Shown: positions 1 to 9,168 of the stretch, one piece after another | Layout of the letters: the number at the start of each line of letters is the position of its first letter | Position numbering within the stretch: position 1 is the stretch's first letter | The notes under the pieces: generated by a model | The model's database searches: none | Seen by the model: the letters and a program-made list of their open reading frames with translations, nothing else | What the model was told of the DNA's origin: nothing | Program-made: the position numbers and the translations under genes | Source of the DNA: Paenibacillus spongiae | GTDB taxonomy: Bacteria; Bacillota; Bacilli; Paenibacillales; Paenibacillaceae | Assembly (NCBI RefSeq): GCF_024734895.1 | Contig: NZ_CP091430.1 | Coordinates: 2,064,501 to 2,128,500, forward strand | DNA length: 64,000 nucleotides | Reading direction: 5' to 3'

Positions 1-136
1 GATTGCCGATGCCAAGTCGACGTGGGAGAAGTCCGGGGGCAAGCAGGTCGACGACTGGTATGCCAAGTGGTATGCCGAGAACAAAGGCAAAGCGTTCCTG
101 AAGGAAGACATGTACAAAATGCCGATCATTCAGTAG
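1..136 (+). CDS. C-terminal end of an extracellular solute-binding protein (partial)
   Basis: The window opens inside this gene; 44 codons remain before the TAG at 134-136. The visible tail (STWEKSGGK, VDDWYAKWY, ending MPIIQ) is the closing helix typical of LplA-type sugar-binding lipoproteins. It resembles the end of the complete binding protein encoded at 36037-37764, which closes with KLGGDK and EVNEWYANK. The likely role is capture of an oligosaccharide for an ABC importer whose other genes lie outside the window. The family call rests on a short stretch only. Confidence 0.6.
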   Translation, partial: IADAKSTWEKSGGKQVDDWYAKWYAENKGKAFLKEDMYKMPIIQ

Positions 137-201
137 TAGTTGTTTTTTGCAAGTAATAGCGTCTGTATACGTTTCTATATCTGCTTGAGCAGCTTATCTG
201 G

Positions 202-256
202 ATGAGCCATAGGGTATGAACGCGAGTATGCAGGCTTCGACCATACCCTTGGTCAT
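202..256 (+). terminator. Imperfect long hairpin after the binding-protein gene
   Basis: AGGGTATG (211-218) pairs with CATACCCT (242-249), and the outer arms ATGAGCCA and TGGTCAT extend the stem. There is no clear T-run, so it could be a weak terminator, an mRNA 3' stabiliser or a leader structure of the gene starting at 309. Confidence 0.35.
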
Positions 257-308
257 TCCTAAGAGCTTAAGACTATACCCAAAGTTGGTAGAGTGGAGCT
301 GATGAACA

Positions 309-1382
309 ATGACGAGCATAATCAAACATGGCAAGAAAGAGGCTCAGGAAATCATCGAACGTGTGATTGGGCAGCTTAAGCATTTGCAGGGCGGCGCTGT
401 AGAGGAAAAATGCCCGATCGGTATCATATCCATGGAAAATTGGGAGTGGCCGCAGGGCGTAGGGCTATTCTCCCTCTACTTATACTACCGAAAGACACAA
501 AGAACCGAAATAAAGCAGTACTTAATCGATTGGTTTGACCGAAGAATAGCCGAGGGCCTTCCCTATAAGAACGTTAACACGATGTGCCCGATGCTGACGC
601 TGAGCTTCCTTGCGGAAGAAACAGGGCGCGAGGATTTCATGTCTCTGTGCCGGGAATGGGCAGAGTACGCCGCCGCCGAGATGCCTCGTACGGAGGAAGG
701 GGGAATTCAGCATGTTGTCTCGGGTCATTTAAATGAAGGCGAGCTATGGGACGACACGCTCTATATGACCGTACTGTTTGTAAGCCGGATGGGTCTCTTG
801 CTGCAGGAACAGCGTTATATTGATGAGGGGATCTACCAGTTTTTGCTGCATCTCAAATATTTGACCGACCGCCGTACGGGACTGCTGTTCCACGGCTGGA
901 CGTTTAACGGCCGCCACCACTTCGCCGAAGCGCTTTGGGCTCGCGGCAATTCCTGGTATACCGCGGGAATCGTCGATTATTTGGAGCTTGTTCAGCTTCC
1001 CAAGCCTGTGGAACGGCTGCTTCTGTCCGCATTGGAGCAGCAAGCGGCGAAGCTTGCGGAGCTGCAGGCGTCTGACGGCATGTGGCATACGCTGCTGGAT
1101 GACCCTTCTTCCTATACGGAGACGTCGGCAACCGCAGCTTTTGCCTACGGGATTTTGAAAGCGGTGCGCAAAGGATTCTTGCCTGAAGCATATCGAAATA
1201 TCGGCGCAAAAGCATATGCCGCTGTGGTATCGAGGATCGATTCCGAAGGTGTCGTTCAAGGCGTATCGTATGGTACAGGGATGGGGCGTACGCTTCAAGC
1301 GTATCGCGATATTCCGGTCTGTCCGATGCCGTACGGCCAATCGATGGCACTGCTGATGCTTATCGAAGGATTGGAGCATTGA
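309..1382 (+). CDS. Glycoside hydrolase family 88/105-like unsaturated rhamnogalacturonyl hydrolase
   Basis: A protein of 357 residues without a signal peptide, so probably cytoplasmic. It matches the YteR/YesR pattern: a WEWPQGVGL segment near residue 46, an LWDDTLYM segment near 146-153 holding the Asp expected to protonate the substrate, an HGW motif near 195, and a GRHHFAEALWARGNSW segment near 201-216. Family enzymes remove a terminal unsaturated uronic acid from oligosaccharides released by polysaccharide lyases. The length fits the family. The ATG at 309 follows a GGAGC-type site at about 294. The next gene starts 16 bp after the stop, so the two are probably co-transcribed. The exact substrate cannot be read from the sequence. 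Confidence 0.8.
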   Translation: MTSIIKHGKKEAQEIIERVIGQLKHLQGGAVEEKCPIGIISMENWEWPQGVGLFSLYLYYRKTQRTEIKQYLIDWFDRRIAEGLPYKNVNTMCPMLTLSFLAEETGREDFMSLCREWAEYAAAEMPRTEEGGIQHVVSGHLNEGELWDDTLYMTVLFVSRMGLLLQEQRYIDEGIYQFLLHLKYLTDRRTGLLFHGWTFNGRHHFAEALWARGNSWYTAGIVDYLELVQLPKPVERLLLSALEQQAAKLAELQASDGMWHTLLDDPSSYTETSATAAFAYGILKAVRKGFLPEAYRNIGAKAYAAVVSRIDSEGVVQGVSYGTGMGRTLQAYRDIPVCPMPYGQSMALLMLIEGLEH

Positions 1383-1397
1383 AAAGGAGATTCTAAC

Positions 1398-3167
1398 ATG
1401 AACAAGCAAACGGCACAAATTTGGCAAATGCTTTGGGAGAAGTTCGGAAGCCAATTGATAGTGGAAGAAGGGCTTGTAAATCTAGGCAGGCCGGGCCATA
1501 CAATTGAGGCTTCGAAGGTTCAAGAGGCTCACGAAGGGCGTTCTACCGCCTCCTATTATGTTGTCGCGATGGCGCTCGGTGTCCTGGATGAGGAGGAAGG
1601 GCTGCGGATCCTGGAGGCACTGTCGGAGCTGCAAATAACGGATGAATCGAGTAAATATTTCGGGGCTTTTCGCTGGTATCGGGAAGAGAATCGGATCAAT
1701 GACTCGAATGCAGCTTTTTTTATTCTCATGCCGCTGGTCGTTATGCGGCTTTGTCTGAACGAGCTAATTCCTGCTACACATCGGAAGCTTCTGGATCAAA
1801 TGCTGATTAGAGGTGCAGTTTGGTTTGAGCATGAGCTGAAAGAGCCGATACTCTATTATTCGAACAAAATTGTAAGCGACGGCGCGCTGCTGCTCGGCAT
1901 TTCCCGAATATGCGGATTGGAGAAGTGCCGCCAAGCAGGAACGGAATTTTTCGAACGGTGGCTGGCTTATACTTCGCGACGAGGCTGGGGCTGGGGAGAA
2001 AATATTAGCCTTATCTATATCGGGGTTATCATGAATGCGCTGCAAATTGCCAATATCTCCTTGGAGGGTGATCGTTGCAAGTTGTGGGAGAGGCTTCATT
2101 CGGTCATGGACGAAGTAACCGATTACGTCCGTTTTCATGGCGGTTATGAGTTCGTGCCGTCGATCCGCAGCTACAACTTTCACGGTGAACTACACCCTGT
2201 CAGCCTGCTGTGGAGGATCGCCGGCATTGAAAGCAAGCAATCGTCCGAAGAGCTGCCGTTAGGCAATCTGGAGTCCTGCATCACGTATCTATTGTTCGAG
2301 GATAATCTGCAGAAGGAAGAATCGATCTGCGAGCTGCCAATCCCGCGGACCCGGATTGAACGGATCATGGATTCATGCCACGCGCATACCTGGGTGGGCG
2401 CGACTGGGCGGATCGGAAGCGTGAACCGGTTCCCGGCTATCAACGGATCCTATCAATTTCCGTCTTGGGGTTTAGGCTGGCAATCCTACCCGGTATCGCT
2501 TGCTGTGAACGGGCATCAAGTCTCGTTCCTTTGCTGGCATGTACATGAGGGGGAACACGTCCGAACACATCCGGCAGCGTACAAGGACGCATATTTAAGA
2601 CCGGCGTTGTTCCGAGAGGATTGGTTTCCGGACATACAACTGCGTTCGGTTCAGCGAGATAATGCGGTTTTGGTTGTGCGCAGCATGAGCCGTTTACACA
2701 ATGAAGCGAGCGAGATTGCTGACGAGTGGATCGTAAATCGCTGGGCGGGAGAACAGCAGACGGCTCTAGGTGCTGACGGGAGGGAGTGGACGATTCTGCA
2801 GTATCCGCGGTCGGCTGTGTTGATCGCCCCGCTTATCGGTATAGGCTTCGGAGAGAACGTTCGCCGAGTACCTGCTCTTCAATCGGTTATGAACGGTGAT
2901 ATGCTTCGCTTGAGACAGGTGCTTTATGCAGGAGAAACGAAGCTGTTGCAGCAGCCGAGACTGGAGTCCGGCTGGGCGATCTACTATGCGGACGGGGTCG
3001 ATAGTTTAAGTCAAGCAACAGAGCTAGCAGCCCGCTTGCGTCTGGAAGAAACATCGTACAAGGACGGAGAGGTGCCTCGAACGGAGTACACGGAAATCAG
3101 GAGCGTTTCATTATTAGACGGGGATATGAAGTTGGCAGAGCTTGTGGTAGACCCTCATCTTGACTAA
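1398..3167 (+). CDS. Unrecognised 589-residue protein, possibly an (alpha/alpha)-toroid polysaccharide-active enzyme
   Basis: I do not recognise this protein securely. The first 300 residues are helical and rich in Trp, Tyr and Arg, with segments such as FGAFRWY, NDSNAAFF and RRGWGWGENIS. The last 280 residues look beta-rich (SYQFPSWGLGWQSYP, WHVHEGEHVRTHP). A helical barrel followed by a beta-sandwich is the architecture of heparinase-like lyases and of some glycoside hydrolases. No signal peptide is seen. An AAAGGAG site at about 1382-1388 precedes the ATG. It sits 16 bp after a GH105-like gene, which makes a role in the same oligosaccharide pathway likely, but that is inference from position. 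Confidence 0.5.
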   Translation: MNKQTAQIWQMLWEKFGSQLIVEEGLVNLGRPGHTIEASKVQEAHEGRSTASYYVVAMALGVLDEEEGLRILEALSELQITDESSKYFGAFRWYREENRINDSNAAFFILMPLVVMRLCLNELIPATHRKLLDQMLIRGAVWFEHELKEPILYYSNKIVSDGALLLGISRICGLEKCRQAGTEFFERWLAYTSRRGWGWGENISLIYIGVIMNALQIANISLEGDRCKLWERLHSVMDEVTDYVRFHGGYEFVPSIRSYNFHGELHPVSLLWRIAGIESKQSSEELPLGNLESCITYLLFEDNLQKEESICELPIPRTRIERIMDSCHAHTWVGATGRIGSVNRFPAINGSYQFPSWGLGWQSYPVSLAVNGHQVSFLCWHVHEGEHVRTHPAAYKDAYLRPALFREDWFPDIQLRSVQRDNAVLVVRSMSRLHNEASEIADEWIVNRWAGEQQTALGADGREWTILQYPRSAVLIAPLIGIGFGENVRRVPALQSVMNGDMLRLRQVLYAGETKLLQQPRLESGWAIYYADGVDSLSQATELAARLRLEETSYKDGEVPRTEYTEIRSVSLLDGDMKLAELVVDPHLD

Positions 3168-3467
3168 AACGGAAAATATGTATTCGCTTTCAGTCGAATG
3201 GGAAGGGAAATTGAAAGGAACAGCGTTTCCATGCGAGCTTGATATGAGCCTGTATGTTATCTTCATATAACTTTAAATTGAATGTATCAATGAGTAATCA
3301 TAGATACGATGAAATGGGGGTGATAATCTTTGTAGTAAAATTCTTCATCACCGATTATTACAAATTTTACAGGAGGTTCAATTATGTTATTTCATAAAAA
3401 AGTTTAAAACGTTCTGAACTGTAGCGTTTTTTATGCTTCGTAAAATTATTTTAAACTGGAGGGGAAA
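3168..3467 (+). promoter_or_regulatory. Intergenic leader of the secreted beta-helix protein
   Basis: This 300-bp AT-rich gap holds an 8-bp hairpin, GTAAAATT (3335-3342) with AATTTTAC (3363-3370), and an overlapping alternative pairing of TGATAATC (3321-3328) with GATTATTA (3353-3360). Just after it an AGGAGG (3371-3376) serves a 7-codon ORF, MLFHKKV, at 3384-3407. An AAAACG/CGTTTT pair follows, then the AGGGG site of the main gene. The arrangement looks like an mRNA leader, but no known riboswitch class is recognised and no clear sigma-A promoter was found. Confidence 0.35.
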
Positions 3468-6400
3468 ATGTTGATTGGTAATCTTAATGGTGCAAGAAAG
3501 ATTGTAGGGCTGTTCCTGGCACTTATCCTAACCATTTCTTCTGGACTCTTTATTCCAACTCCAATTGTGCAAGCTGCTGCACAAGCTACATATTACGTCG
3601 ACCCTGTAAATGGGTTGGATACGAATGATGGGACATCCACAGCAACGGCATTCCGAACGATCGAAAAAGCACGCGATGCAGTTCGTACCGTCAATACGAA
3701 TATGACAGGCGATATCTATGTGTATCTTAGAGGAGGTACTTACTCGCCTTCATCAACAATAATATTCACCGATGTGGACTCGGGAACGAACGGCTTCAAT
3801 ATCATTTATTCGGCCTATAACGGCGAAAAACCGGTAATTAGCGGAGGCAAAAAGATTACGGGATGGACCTTATACGATGCCAGCAAAAATATTTACAGAG
3901 CTTCTGCCGGGGGAGATCTTGAAACGAGGCAACTATTCGTCAATGGAAATCGGGCAAAAAGAGCACGGAGCACGGGAGCGCCTTCACCACTGACCTTCGT
4001 TAGAGCATCGGGCTATACGGCTGCGGGCAATGTAATGGCCAATAGCACGATTCCCATGCATAACTGGGGAAACAAGAGCGACATCGAGTTTGTATATAAA
4101 AATCAATGGACTGCGCCAAGAATTGGTGTTAGTACGATTACGAATGACGGAACCACAACCATATTCACGATGAAGCAGCCCGGTTGGAGATTCGTAACCA
4201 ATAAAGGGGGAACTTCAGTTGGCGGAAGCTTCAATTCAAACGGACTGCCTTGGTACATTGAGAATGCCTACGAGCTGCTTGATTCAGAAGGGGAATGGTA
4301 TCTGGACAGAGCCACGGACAATTTCTATTATAAACCAAGAGCAGGAGAGAATATGTTAACAGCTGCCGTTGTGGCGCCTGTTTTGGAAGAACTGGTAAGG
4401 GTTGAGGGAGCGAACCTGGATCAAAAAGCACACAATGTTGAGTTCAAAGGCATTACCTTCTCCTATTCAACCTATTTAAGAGTAAATGGGGACGGCGGAC
4501 TCCCAGATGCGCAGAACAATGTCTTAAGGGACACCGTAAAGGATGCAAATGGAAACGATGTAGCTAGAGAAACCATCATCAATGCTGCAGTCAATTTGAA
4601 ATACGCTCATTCCATTAAATTTGAACGAGACATATTCGAGCACCTGGGCGGTACCGGATTGAACATGTATACCGGATCTCAGGACAATTTAGTAGTAGGA
4701 TCGGTATTTACAGATATTTCAGGCAATGGTATACAGGTGGGGGATTATACAGGACTGTATACAGCTGGTACGGAAAATTACGCTCAGAGCACCGATACCC
4801 GAGTAATTCTTATCAATAATGATGTGAATAATAGCTATTTTCACAAAATTGGCGTTGAATATTTCGCTTCAACAGCCATAGCAGCCAGCTTACCTCAGGA
4901 TATGGATATCGCGCATAATGAAATAAGCAATGTTCCTTATTCAGGTATCCATGTGGGTTGGGGATGGGATCTGTTCCCCACAACTGTCCATCAAAGAACG
5001 AACATCCAGTACAACTATATACACGATGATATGATGGTATTAGCAGATGGTGGAGCGATTTATTCCAATGGCCCAACCAATGGCAGTTCGACAAACAAGG
5101 GAATTATCTCAAACAACTATATTCAGAATGAGTGGAACACAAACGGAGCCTTGTATCCTGATGAAGGAAGCAGTTGGTATGATATAACAGACAATGTTGT
5201 TAACAACTCATCCAGGTATCTTCTCATTTGGAAAAATACGATACATGATATTAATGTAAATAACACGTATACAACAACTTCTAACTATAGGAATGATGGA
5301 ACCAATACCAAAGTTACCAACACCACTGTCGTCTCAAACGGGAATTGGCCGCCCGCTGCTCTAGCGATCATGGATGGGGCAGGAATTGAAGCCGGATATC
5401 AGGATATCATTCCGCCGATAAAATTATTCAGTATCACAGCGCCTGCTCCGATAACAGCGGCCATCGGAACGGCAAAGACAGCGGCAGCTCTTGGATTGCC
5501 CGAAAAAGCAGCACTGGTTACCGATGTGGGAGATGTGGATGCCAGCGTGACTTGGGATTTAAATCGTGCAAGCTACGATCCAGCTGTCACGACGGCGCAG
5601 ACCTTCACGGTAACAGGAGAAGTAACTCTATCTAATGAAATCAAGAATCCCGACAACATTCCATTGACAACAAGCATTAGCGTAAGTGTGAATAAAATCC
5701 CTCAATCACAAATGACGGCCGCGGCGACAAGTCAGGAAACGATCGGCGGAAATCATGCAGCATCCATGGCGATTGACGGAAACCCGCAGACGATTTGGCA
5801 GACAAAGTGGGATAAATCCGACGTTCTCCCTCAATCGATTACCTTAAACCTTGGAGGAACCTATAATATCAATAAGGTCACGTATTTACCAAGGCAATCA
5901 GGCTCTGACGGAACTATTACTGGCTATAATGTATATGCAAGTACGGATGGAGTGACCTTTACCAAGGTTGCAACCGGACATTGGGCAAACGACATCAGCC
6001 AGAAAAACGCAACTTTTACACCGACAAAGGCATCCTATGTCAAGCTCGAAGCAACGGCGGGTGTCAATGGGTATGCATCGGCTGCCGAGATTAATGTTTA
6101 TGAACCAGGTATTGACAACATTGCATCAAGAGCTTCTATGACGGCTTCATCGGAATACAATAGTAATTTTACCTCGTCAAAAGCAGTGGATGGAATCATT
6201 AGCAGCACCAGCGAATGGGCTTCCAAAGGCGAACAGAATCCATGGATTCAACTGAATTGGATGGAGAATCACAAGATCAGCCAGATTACCTTCTATGATC
6301 GGTTCAATTTAGCGGACTGGGCGATCGGCGGGACGCTTACGTTCAGCGACGGAAGCACTTTGCCGGTTTCAGGCATACCGAACTACGGAAGAGGTTATTC

Positions 6401-7235
6401 TGTAGCCTTCCCTGTTAAAACAGTGAATTGGGTCAAATTCCAAGTAACCGGCGGAAGCGGGCCGAATGTTGGTTTGTCGGAAATCGAGGTGTATAATGTT
6501 CCGGATCAACAACCGCCAACGACAACGGACAATGCGCCAAGCGGCTGGGTCAATCAAGACACCACGGTAACATTAAGCGCGAGCGATAACGAATCGGGTG
6601 TAGCCACTACCTACTACAAGGTAAACGATGGCGCCGAGCAAACGGGAACATCCGTCGTATTGTCGGAAGAAGGCGTTCATAAGCTTGTCTATTGGAGCGT
6701 AGACAAAGCAGGCAACGTGGAACAGGCGCATACCGTTACCTTTAGCATCGACAAGACAATGCCGGAGATCGCTGTGACCGTACCGGGGGACAACAGCATC
6801 CATGAAGATTCCGGGGATTTGACGCCTCAGATTGCATTGACGGATAACTTGTCGGGTGTGGACAGCAGCAAGACGACGGTGACGCTCGATTCGCAATCTT
6901 ACCTAATCGGAACGGTGATCCCGCTCTATGCGCTGCCGCTTGGGCAGCATACGCTTGTTGTATCCTCCAGCGACTTGGCCGGCAACCAGGCAAGCAAGAC
7001 CGTTCAGTTTACGACGGTGGCCAGCATCGATTCTTTAAAGGCATTGGTGACACGCTTTGCTGCTAACAAAGAGATCGATAAGGCCGATATTGCCTCTAAT
7101 CTGCTGGAAAAATTGGCAAACAACGATCTGAAAGGCTTTATGAATGATGTGAAGGCTCAAATCGGGAAGCATATCTCAAGCGAAGCGGCAAACTATTTGC
7201 TGCGGGACGCTCAATATGTTTTGTCGCAAAAGTAG
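3468..7235 (+). CDS. Large secreted right-handed beta-helix protein with discoidin, Ig-like and FIMAH domains
   Basis: A 1255-residue exported protein. Residues 1 to about 36 form a signal peptide (basic start, hydrophobic core, cleavage near VQAAA). Roughly 40-640 read as a parallel beta-helix of the pectate-lyase-like kind, with repeated N-rich turns and the YYVDPVNGLDTNDGTS opening common in such proteins. Two F5/8 type C (discoidin) modules follow at about 744-875 and 882-1010 (AASMAIDGNPQTIW; SSKAVDGIIS), then an OmpL47-type Ig repeat from about 1020 (GWVNQDTTVTLSASD), another Ig-like segment, and a C-terminal FIMAH-type helical domain from about 1186. It probably binds and cleaves or trims an extracellular polysaccharide. 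The Ig and FIMAH parts are usual in secreted Paenibacillus proteins. It ends at a strong hairpin. Confidence 0.75.
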   Translation: MLIGNLNGARKIVGLFLALILTISSGLFIPTPIVQAAAQATYYVDPVNGLDTNDGTSTATAFRTIEKARDAVRTVNTNMTGDIYVYLRGGTYSPSSTIIFTDVDSGTNGFNIIYSAYNGEKPVISGGKKITGWTLYDASKNIYRASAGGDLETRQLFVNGNRAKRARSTGAPSPLTFVRASGYTAAGNVMANSTIPMHNWGNKSDIEFVYKNQWTAPRIGVSTITNDGTTTIFTMKQPGWRFVTNKGGTSVGGSFNSNGLPWYIENAYELLDSEGEWYLDRATDNFYYKPRAGENMLTAAVVAPVLEELVRVEGANLDQKAHNVEFKGITFSYSTYLRVNGDGGLPDAQNNVLRDTVKDANGNDVARETIINAAVNLKYAHSIKFERDIFEHLGGTGLNMYTGSQDNLVVGSVFTDISGNGIQVGDYTGLYTAGTENYAQSTDTRVILINNDVNNSYFHKIGVEYFASTAIAASLPQDMDIAHNEISNVPYSGIHVGWGWDLFPTTVHQRTNIQYNYIHDDMMVLADGGAIYSNGPTNGSSTNKGIISNNYIQNEWNTNGALYPDEGSSWYDITDNVVNNSSRYLLIWKNTIHDINVNNTYTTTSNYRNDGTNTKVTNTTVVSNGNWPPAALAIMDGAGIEAGYQDIIPPIKLFSITAPAPITAAIGTAKTAAALGLPEKAALVTDVGDVDASVTWDLNRASYDPAVTTAQTFTVTGEVTLSNEIKNPDNIPLTTSISVSVNKIPQSQMTAAATSQETIGGNHAASMAIDGNPQTIWQTKWDKSDVLPQSITLNLGGTYNINKVTYLPRQSGSDGTITGYNVYASTDGVTFTKVATGHWANDISQKNATFTPTKASYVKLEATAGVNGYASAAEINVYEPGIDNIASRASMTASSEYNSNFTSSKAVDGIISSTSEWASKGEQNPWIQLNWMENHKISQITFYDRFNLADWAIGGTLTFSDGSTLPVSGIPNYGRGYSVAFPVKTVNWVKFQVTGGSGPNVGLSEIEVYNVPDQQPPTTTDNAPSGWVNQDTTVTLSASDNESGVATTYYKVNDGAEQTGTSVVLSEEGVHKLVYWSVDKAGNVEQAHTVTFSIDKTMPEIAVTVPGDNSIHEDSGDLTPQIALTDNLSGVDSSKTTVTLDSQSYLIGTVIPLYALPLGQHTLVVSSSDLAGNQASKTVQFTTVASIDSLKALVTRFAANKEIDKADIASNLLEKLANNDLKGFMNDVKAQIGKHISSEAANYLLRDAQYVLSQK

Positions 7236-7268
7236 AGCAATTCAAGTGTGCGGACTATAGAAACAAAC

Positions 7269-7308
7269 AAATCACCTGTTCGTGGCAGCAAACGCGAGCA
7301 GGTGATTT
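7269..7308 (+). terminator. Hairpin after the beta-helix gene
   Basis: AAATCACCTG (7269-7278) pairs perfectly with CAGGTGATTT (7299-7308), and the inner TTCG/CGAG extends the stem with one G-U pair. Only a weak T-rich tail (GCTTTGC) follows, so it may act as an mRNA 3' end rather than a strong intrinsic terminator. Confidence 0.6.
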
Positions 7309-7402
7309 GCTTTGCGGAAAAAGCGCGTGATATATGTAACGAACTTTTTTCCGCTGGCACTGCACCCCCCGTTTAGCCAGGGTACTGCGTTCTCTTCCGA
7401 GA

Positions 7403-7605
7403 CTACTTTGCAACCCATCCTTCTTCACGAACCTTTTGCCGGAAGAAGGCATCGTCGAGAGCAAGTCCGAAGCCCGGCGTATTCGGAACGCTCACAAGGC
7501 CATCACGTATGGTGTAAGAGGAAGTGTAAAGGTGGGAGCTGGCTCGAATAGCCGGCAGACGGGGAAGTCCAGCAGAAAGCAATGGCGTGATGCAATAAAT
7601 AGAGA
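7403..7605 (-). pseudogene. Decayed C-terminal end of an enolase-superfamily (mandelate racemase-like) enzyme
   Basis: The minus strand reads IRDGLVSVPNTPGFGLALDD and then AFFRQKV before a stop at 7405-7403. That closely follows the usual C-terminal signature of mandelate racemase/muconate lactonising enzymes (DGxVxVPxxPGLGxxLD). Directly upstream in a neighbouring minus frame is FLLDFPVCRLFEP and TFTLPLTPY, which resembles the preceding strand of the same fold. The two parts join only if one frameshift is assumed near 7505. The rest of the gene is absent, as the Gfo/Idh/MocA gene begins at 7712. It is most likely a remnant of a sugar-acid dehydratase gene left by a deletion. This assignment comes from motif reading alone. 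Confidence 0.5.
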
Positions 7606-7711
7606 ATCAGGCAGCCTCCGATATGTCCGGCAGATGAATCGTCTGAAATTGGAAAGGAATTGGCGAATCGTTGTCGAATCTGAGACGGAAAGAGGACGAA
7701 GGGAGCCGGCT

Positions 7712-8950
7712 ATGAGAACTTATCGTGCCGCCATCATCGGTATCGGGGGCTTTGGGGCAGCGCATGTCAACGTACTTATGGATTTGGTCCATGAAGGACG
7801 ACTGGAGGTTACCGCGTTTGCAGAATTGAACGCTTCCGCTTATCAGGAGAATGTCGATAAATTAACGGCAATCGGCGCGATCCACTATACGGATTACGAG
7901 CAGATGCTGGAGGAGCATCCGGAAATCGACTTTGTCGTAATCGCGACGCCGATCGCCTCGCACAAGTCGATGTGCATCCGCGTGCTGGAGATGGGTTTTC
8001 ACGTGCTGGTGGAGAAGCCGCCTGCGGTTACGATACAGGATCTGGATGAAATGATTGCGGCCCGGCAGGCCAGCGGCCGATTGTGCCAGGTGAATTTCCA
8101 GAACACGGCCGGTTCGGCATTCAAGGAGCTGCTGGCACGTCTAAATGCAGGCGAGATCGGAGATGTCTCGCAGGTGACCGGAATAGGCATGTGGAAGCGG
8201 TCCAAAGCCTATTACGGGCGAACCCCGTGGGCCGGCAGGCTGACTTATCGCGAACAATATGTATTGGACGGAACGCTTAATAACCCGCTGGCCCATCTAT
8301 TGAACAACTGCCTGCTCGCCGCGGGAGCCTCCCGCGGCCAGTCGCGCATGCTGCCCGAATGGGTGCAGGCGGAGCTGTACCATGTGAATGAGATCGAAGG
8401 GGACGATGTTTCCTGTATGCGCATCCGTACGGATGGCGGGGTTACCGTCTTATTTTATGCCATGCTGTGTCATGAGGACGATGAAATTCCTTCTATTGCG
8501 GTTCGCGGAATGGAAGGCGAAATGATTTGGTCCTACGATAATAAGCTTACGATTCGCAGCGGCAGCGAGGAAGAGGTCTATTCCTATGGCAGCGAAAATA
8601 TGATGCGCGGCATGTACCTGAATCTGCTGCAGGCGATTGAAGATACGGCAGTGCCTCTCTTGTCGCCGATCGAGGCCAGCCGGAGCTTCGTCCTGGCAGC
8701 CAACGGCGCTTACGAATCGTCCTTGACGGTCCGCCGGATCCCAAGAGAGTTCGTGGAAGAGCGCGAAGAGGGGCAAACTTCCGTATGCCTGCTGCCGGGG
8801 TTATCGGAGCGGATGAGGGAGATCGCGGGGAAAGGGCTTCTTTACTCGGAGTTTCCCTTGCCGTGGGCATCGCCAACAAAGCCTGTGCGAATGGAAGACT
8901 ATTGTCGGTTCCAGCTGCCATCCGGGTACGAGGCGAAAGTGAGAGACTAG
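7712..8950 (+). CDS. Gfo/Idh/MocA family NAD(P)-dependent oxidoreductase
   Basis: The ATG at 7712 is preferred over upstream in-frame starts because it follows a GGGAG site (7701) and places the Rossmann motif GIGGFGAAH at residues 10-18; codons before it encode an unlikely basic stretch. The 412-residue product has the EKPPAVT segment near residue 100 that carries the conserved Lys-Pro of the family. Family members oxidise or reduce sugars, inositols or sugar acids with a bound nicotinamide cofactor. The tail is longer than the usual 330-390 residues. Its neighbours are sugar-related genes and a PhyH gene on the same strand, 218 bp downstream. Confidence 0.8.
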   Translation: MRTYRAAIIGIGGFGAAHVNVLMDLVHEGRLEVTAFAELNASAYQENVDKLTAIGAIHYTDYEQMLEEHPEIDFVVIATPIASHKSMCIRVLEMGFHVLVEKPPAVTIQDLDEMIAARQASGRLCQVNFQNTAGSAFKELLARLNAGEIGDVSQVTGIGMWKRSKAYYGRTPWAGRLTYREQYVLDGTLNNPLAHLLNNCLLAAGASRGQSRMLPEWVQAELYHVNEIEGDDVSCMRIRTDGGVTVLFYAMLCHEDDEIPSIAVRGMEGEMIWSYDNKLTIRSGSEEEVYSYGSENMMRGMYLNLLQAIEDTAVPLLSPIEASRSFVLAANGAYESSLTVRRIPREFVEEREEGQTSVCLLPGLSERMREIAGKGLLYSEFPLPWASPTKPVRMEDYCRFQLPSGYEAKVRD

Positions 8951-9168
8951 GTTTGCTCGCCAATGGGCTGCAGGGCGATACCCTGACGCAATGGAAGCTG
9001 GAACAGTCTGAAAATAAGTTCAAATCACAAAAAGGAATCCTCATGTTTGCTCGCGAATAGTAAGTTTATTAATTATTTACCAAGTTGTGTAAATCGAATC
9101 CATTGACACAGGGGATCGGTACCTGGAGTTCGACATGTTGGAAATCCGTGAATGGGGAGGTTATTAGC

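Noticed and set aside
8785..9060. 91-codon ORF at the end of the Gfo/Idh/MocA gene
   Set aside because: Most of it is a shadow frame of that gene and it has no ribosome site.
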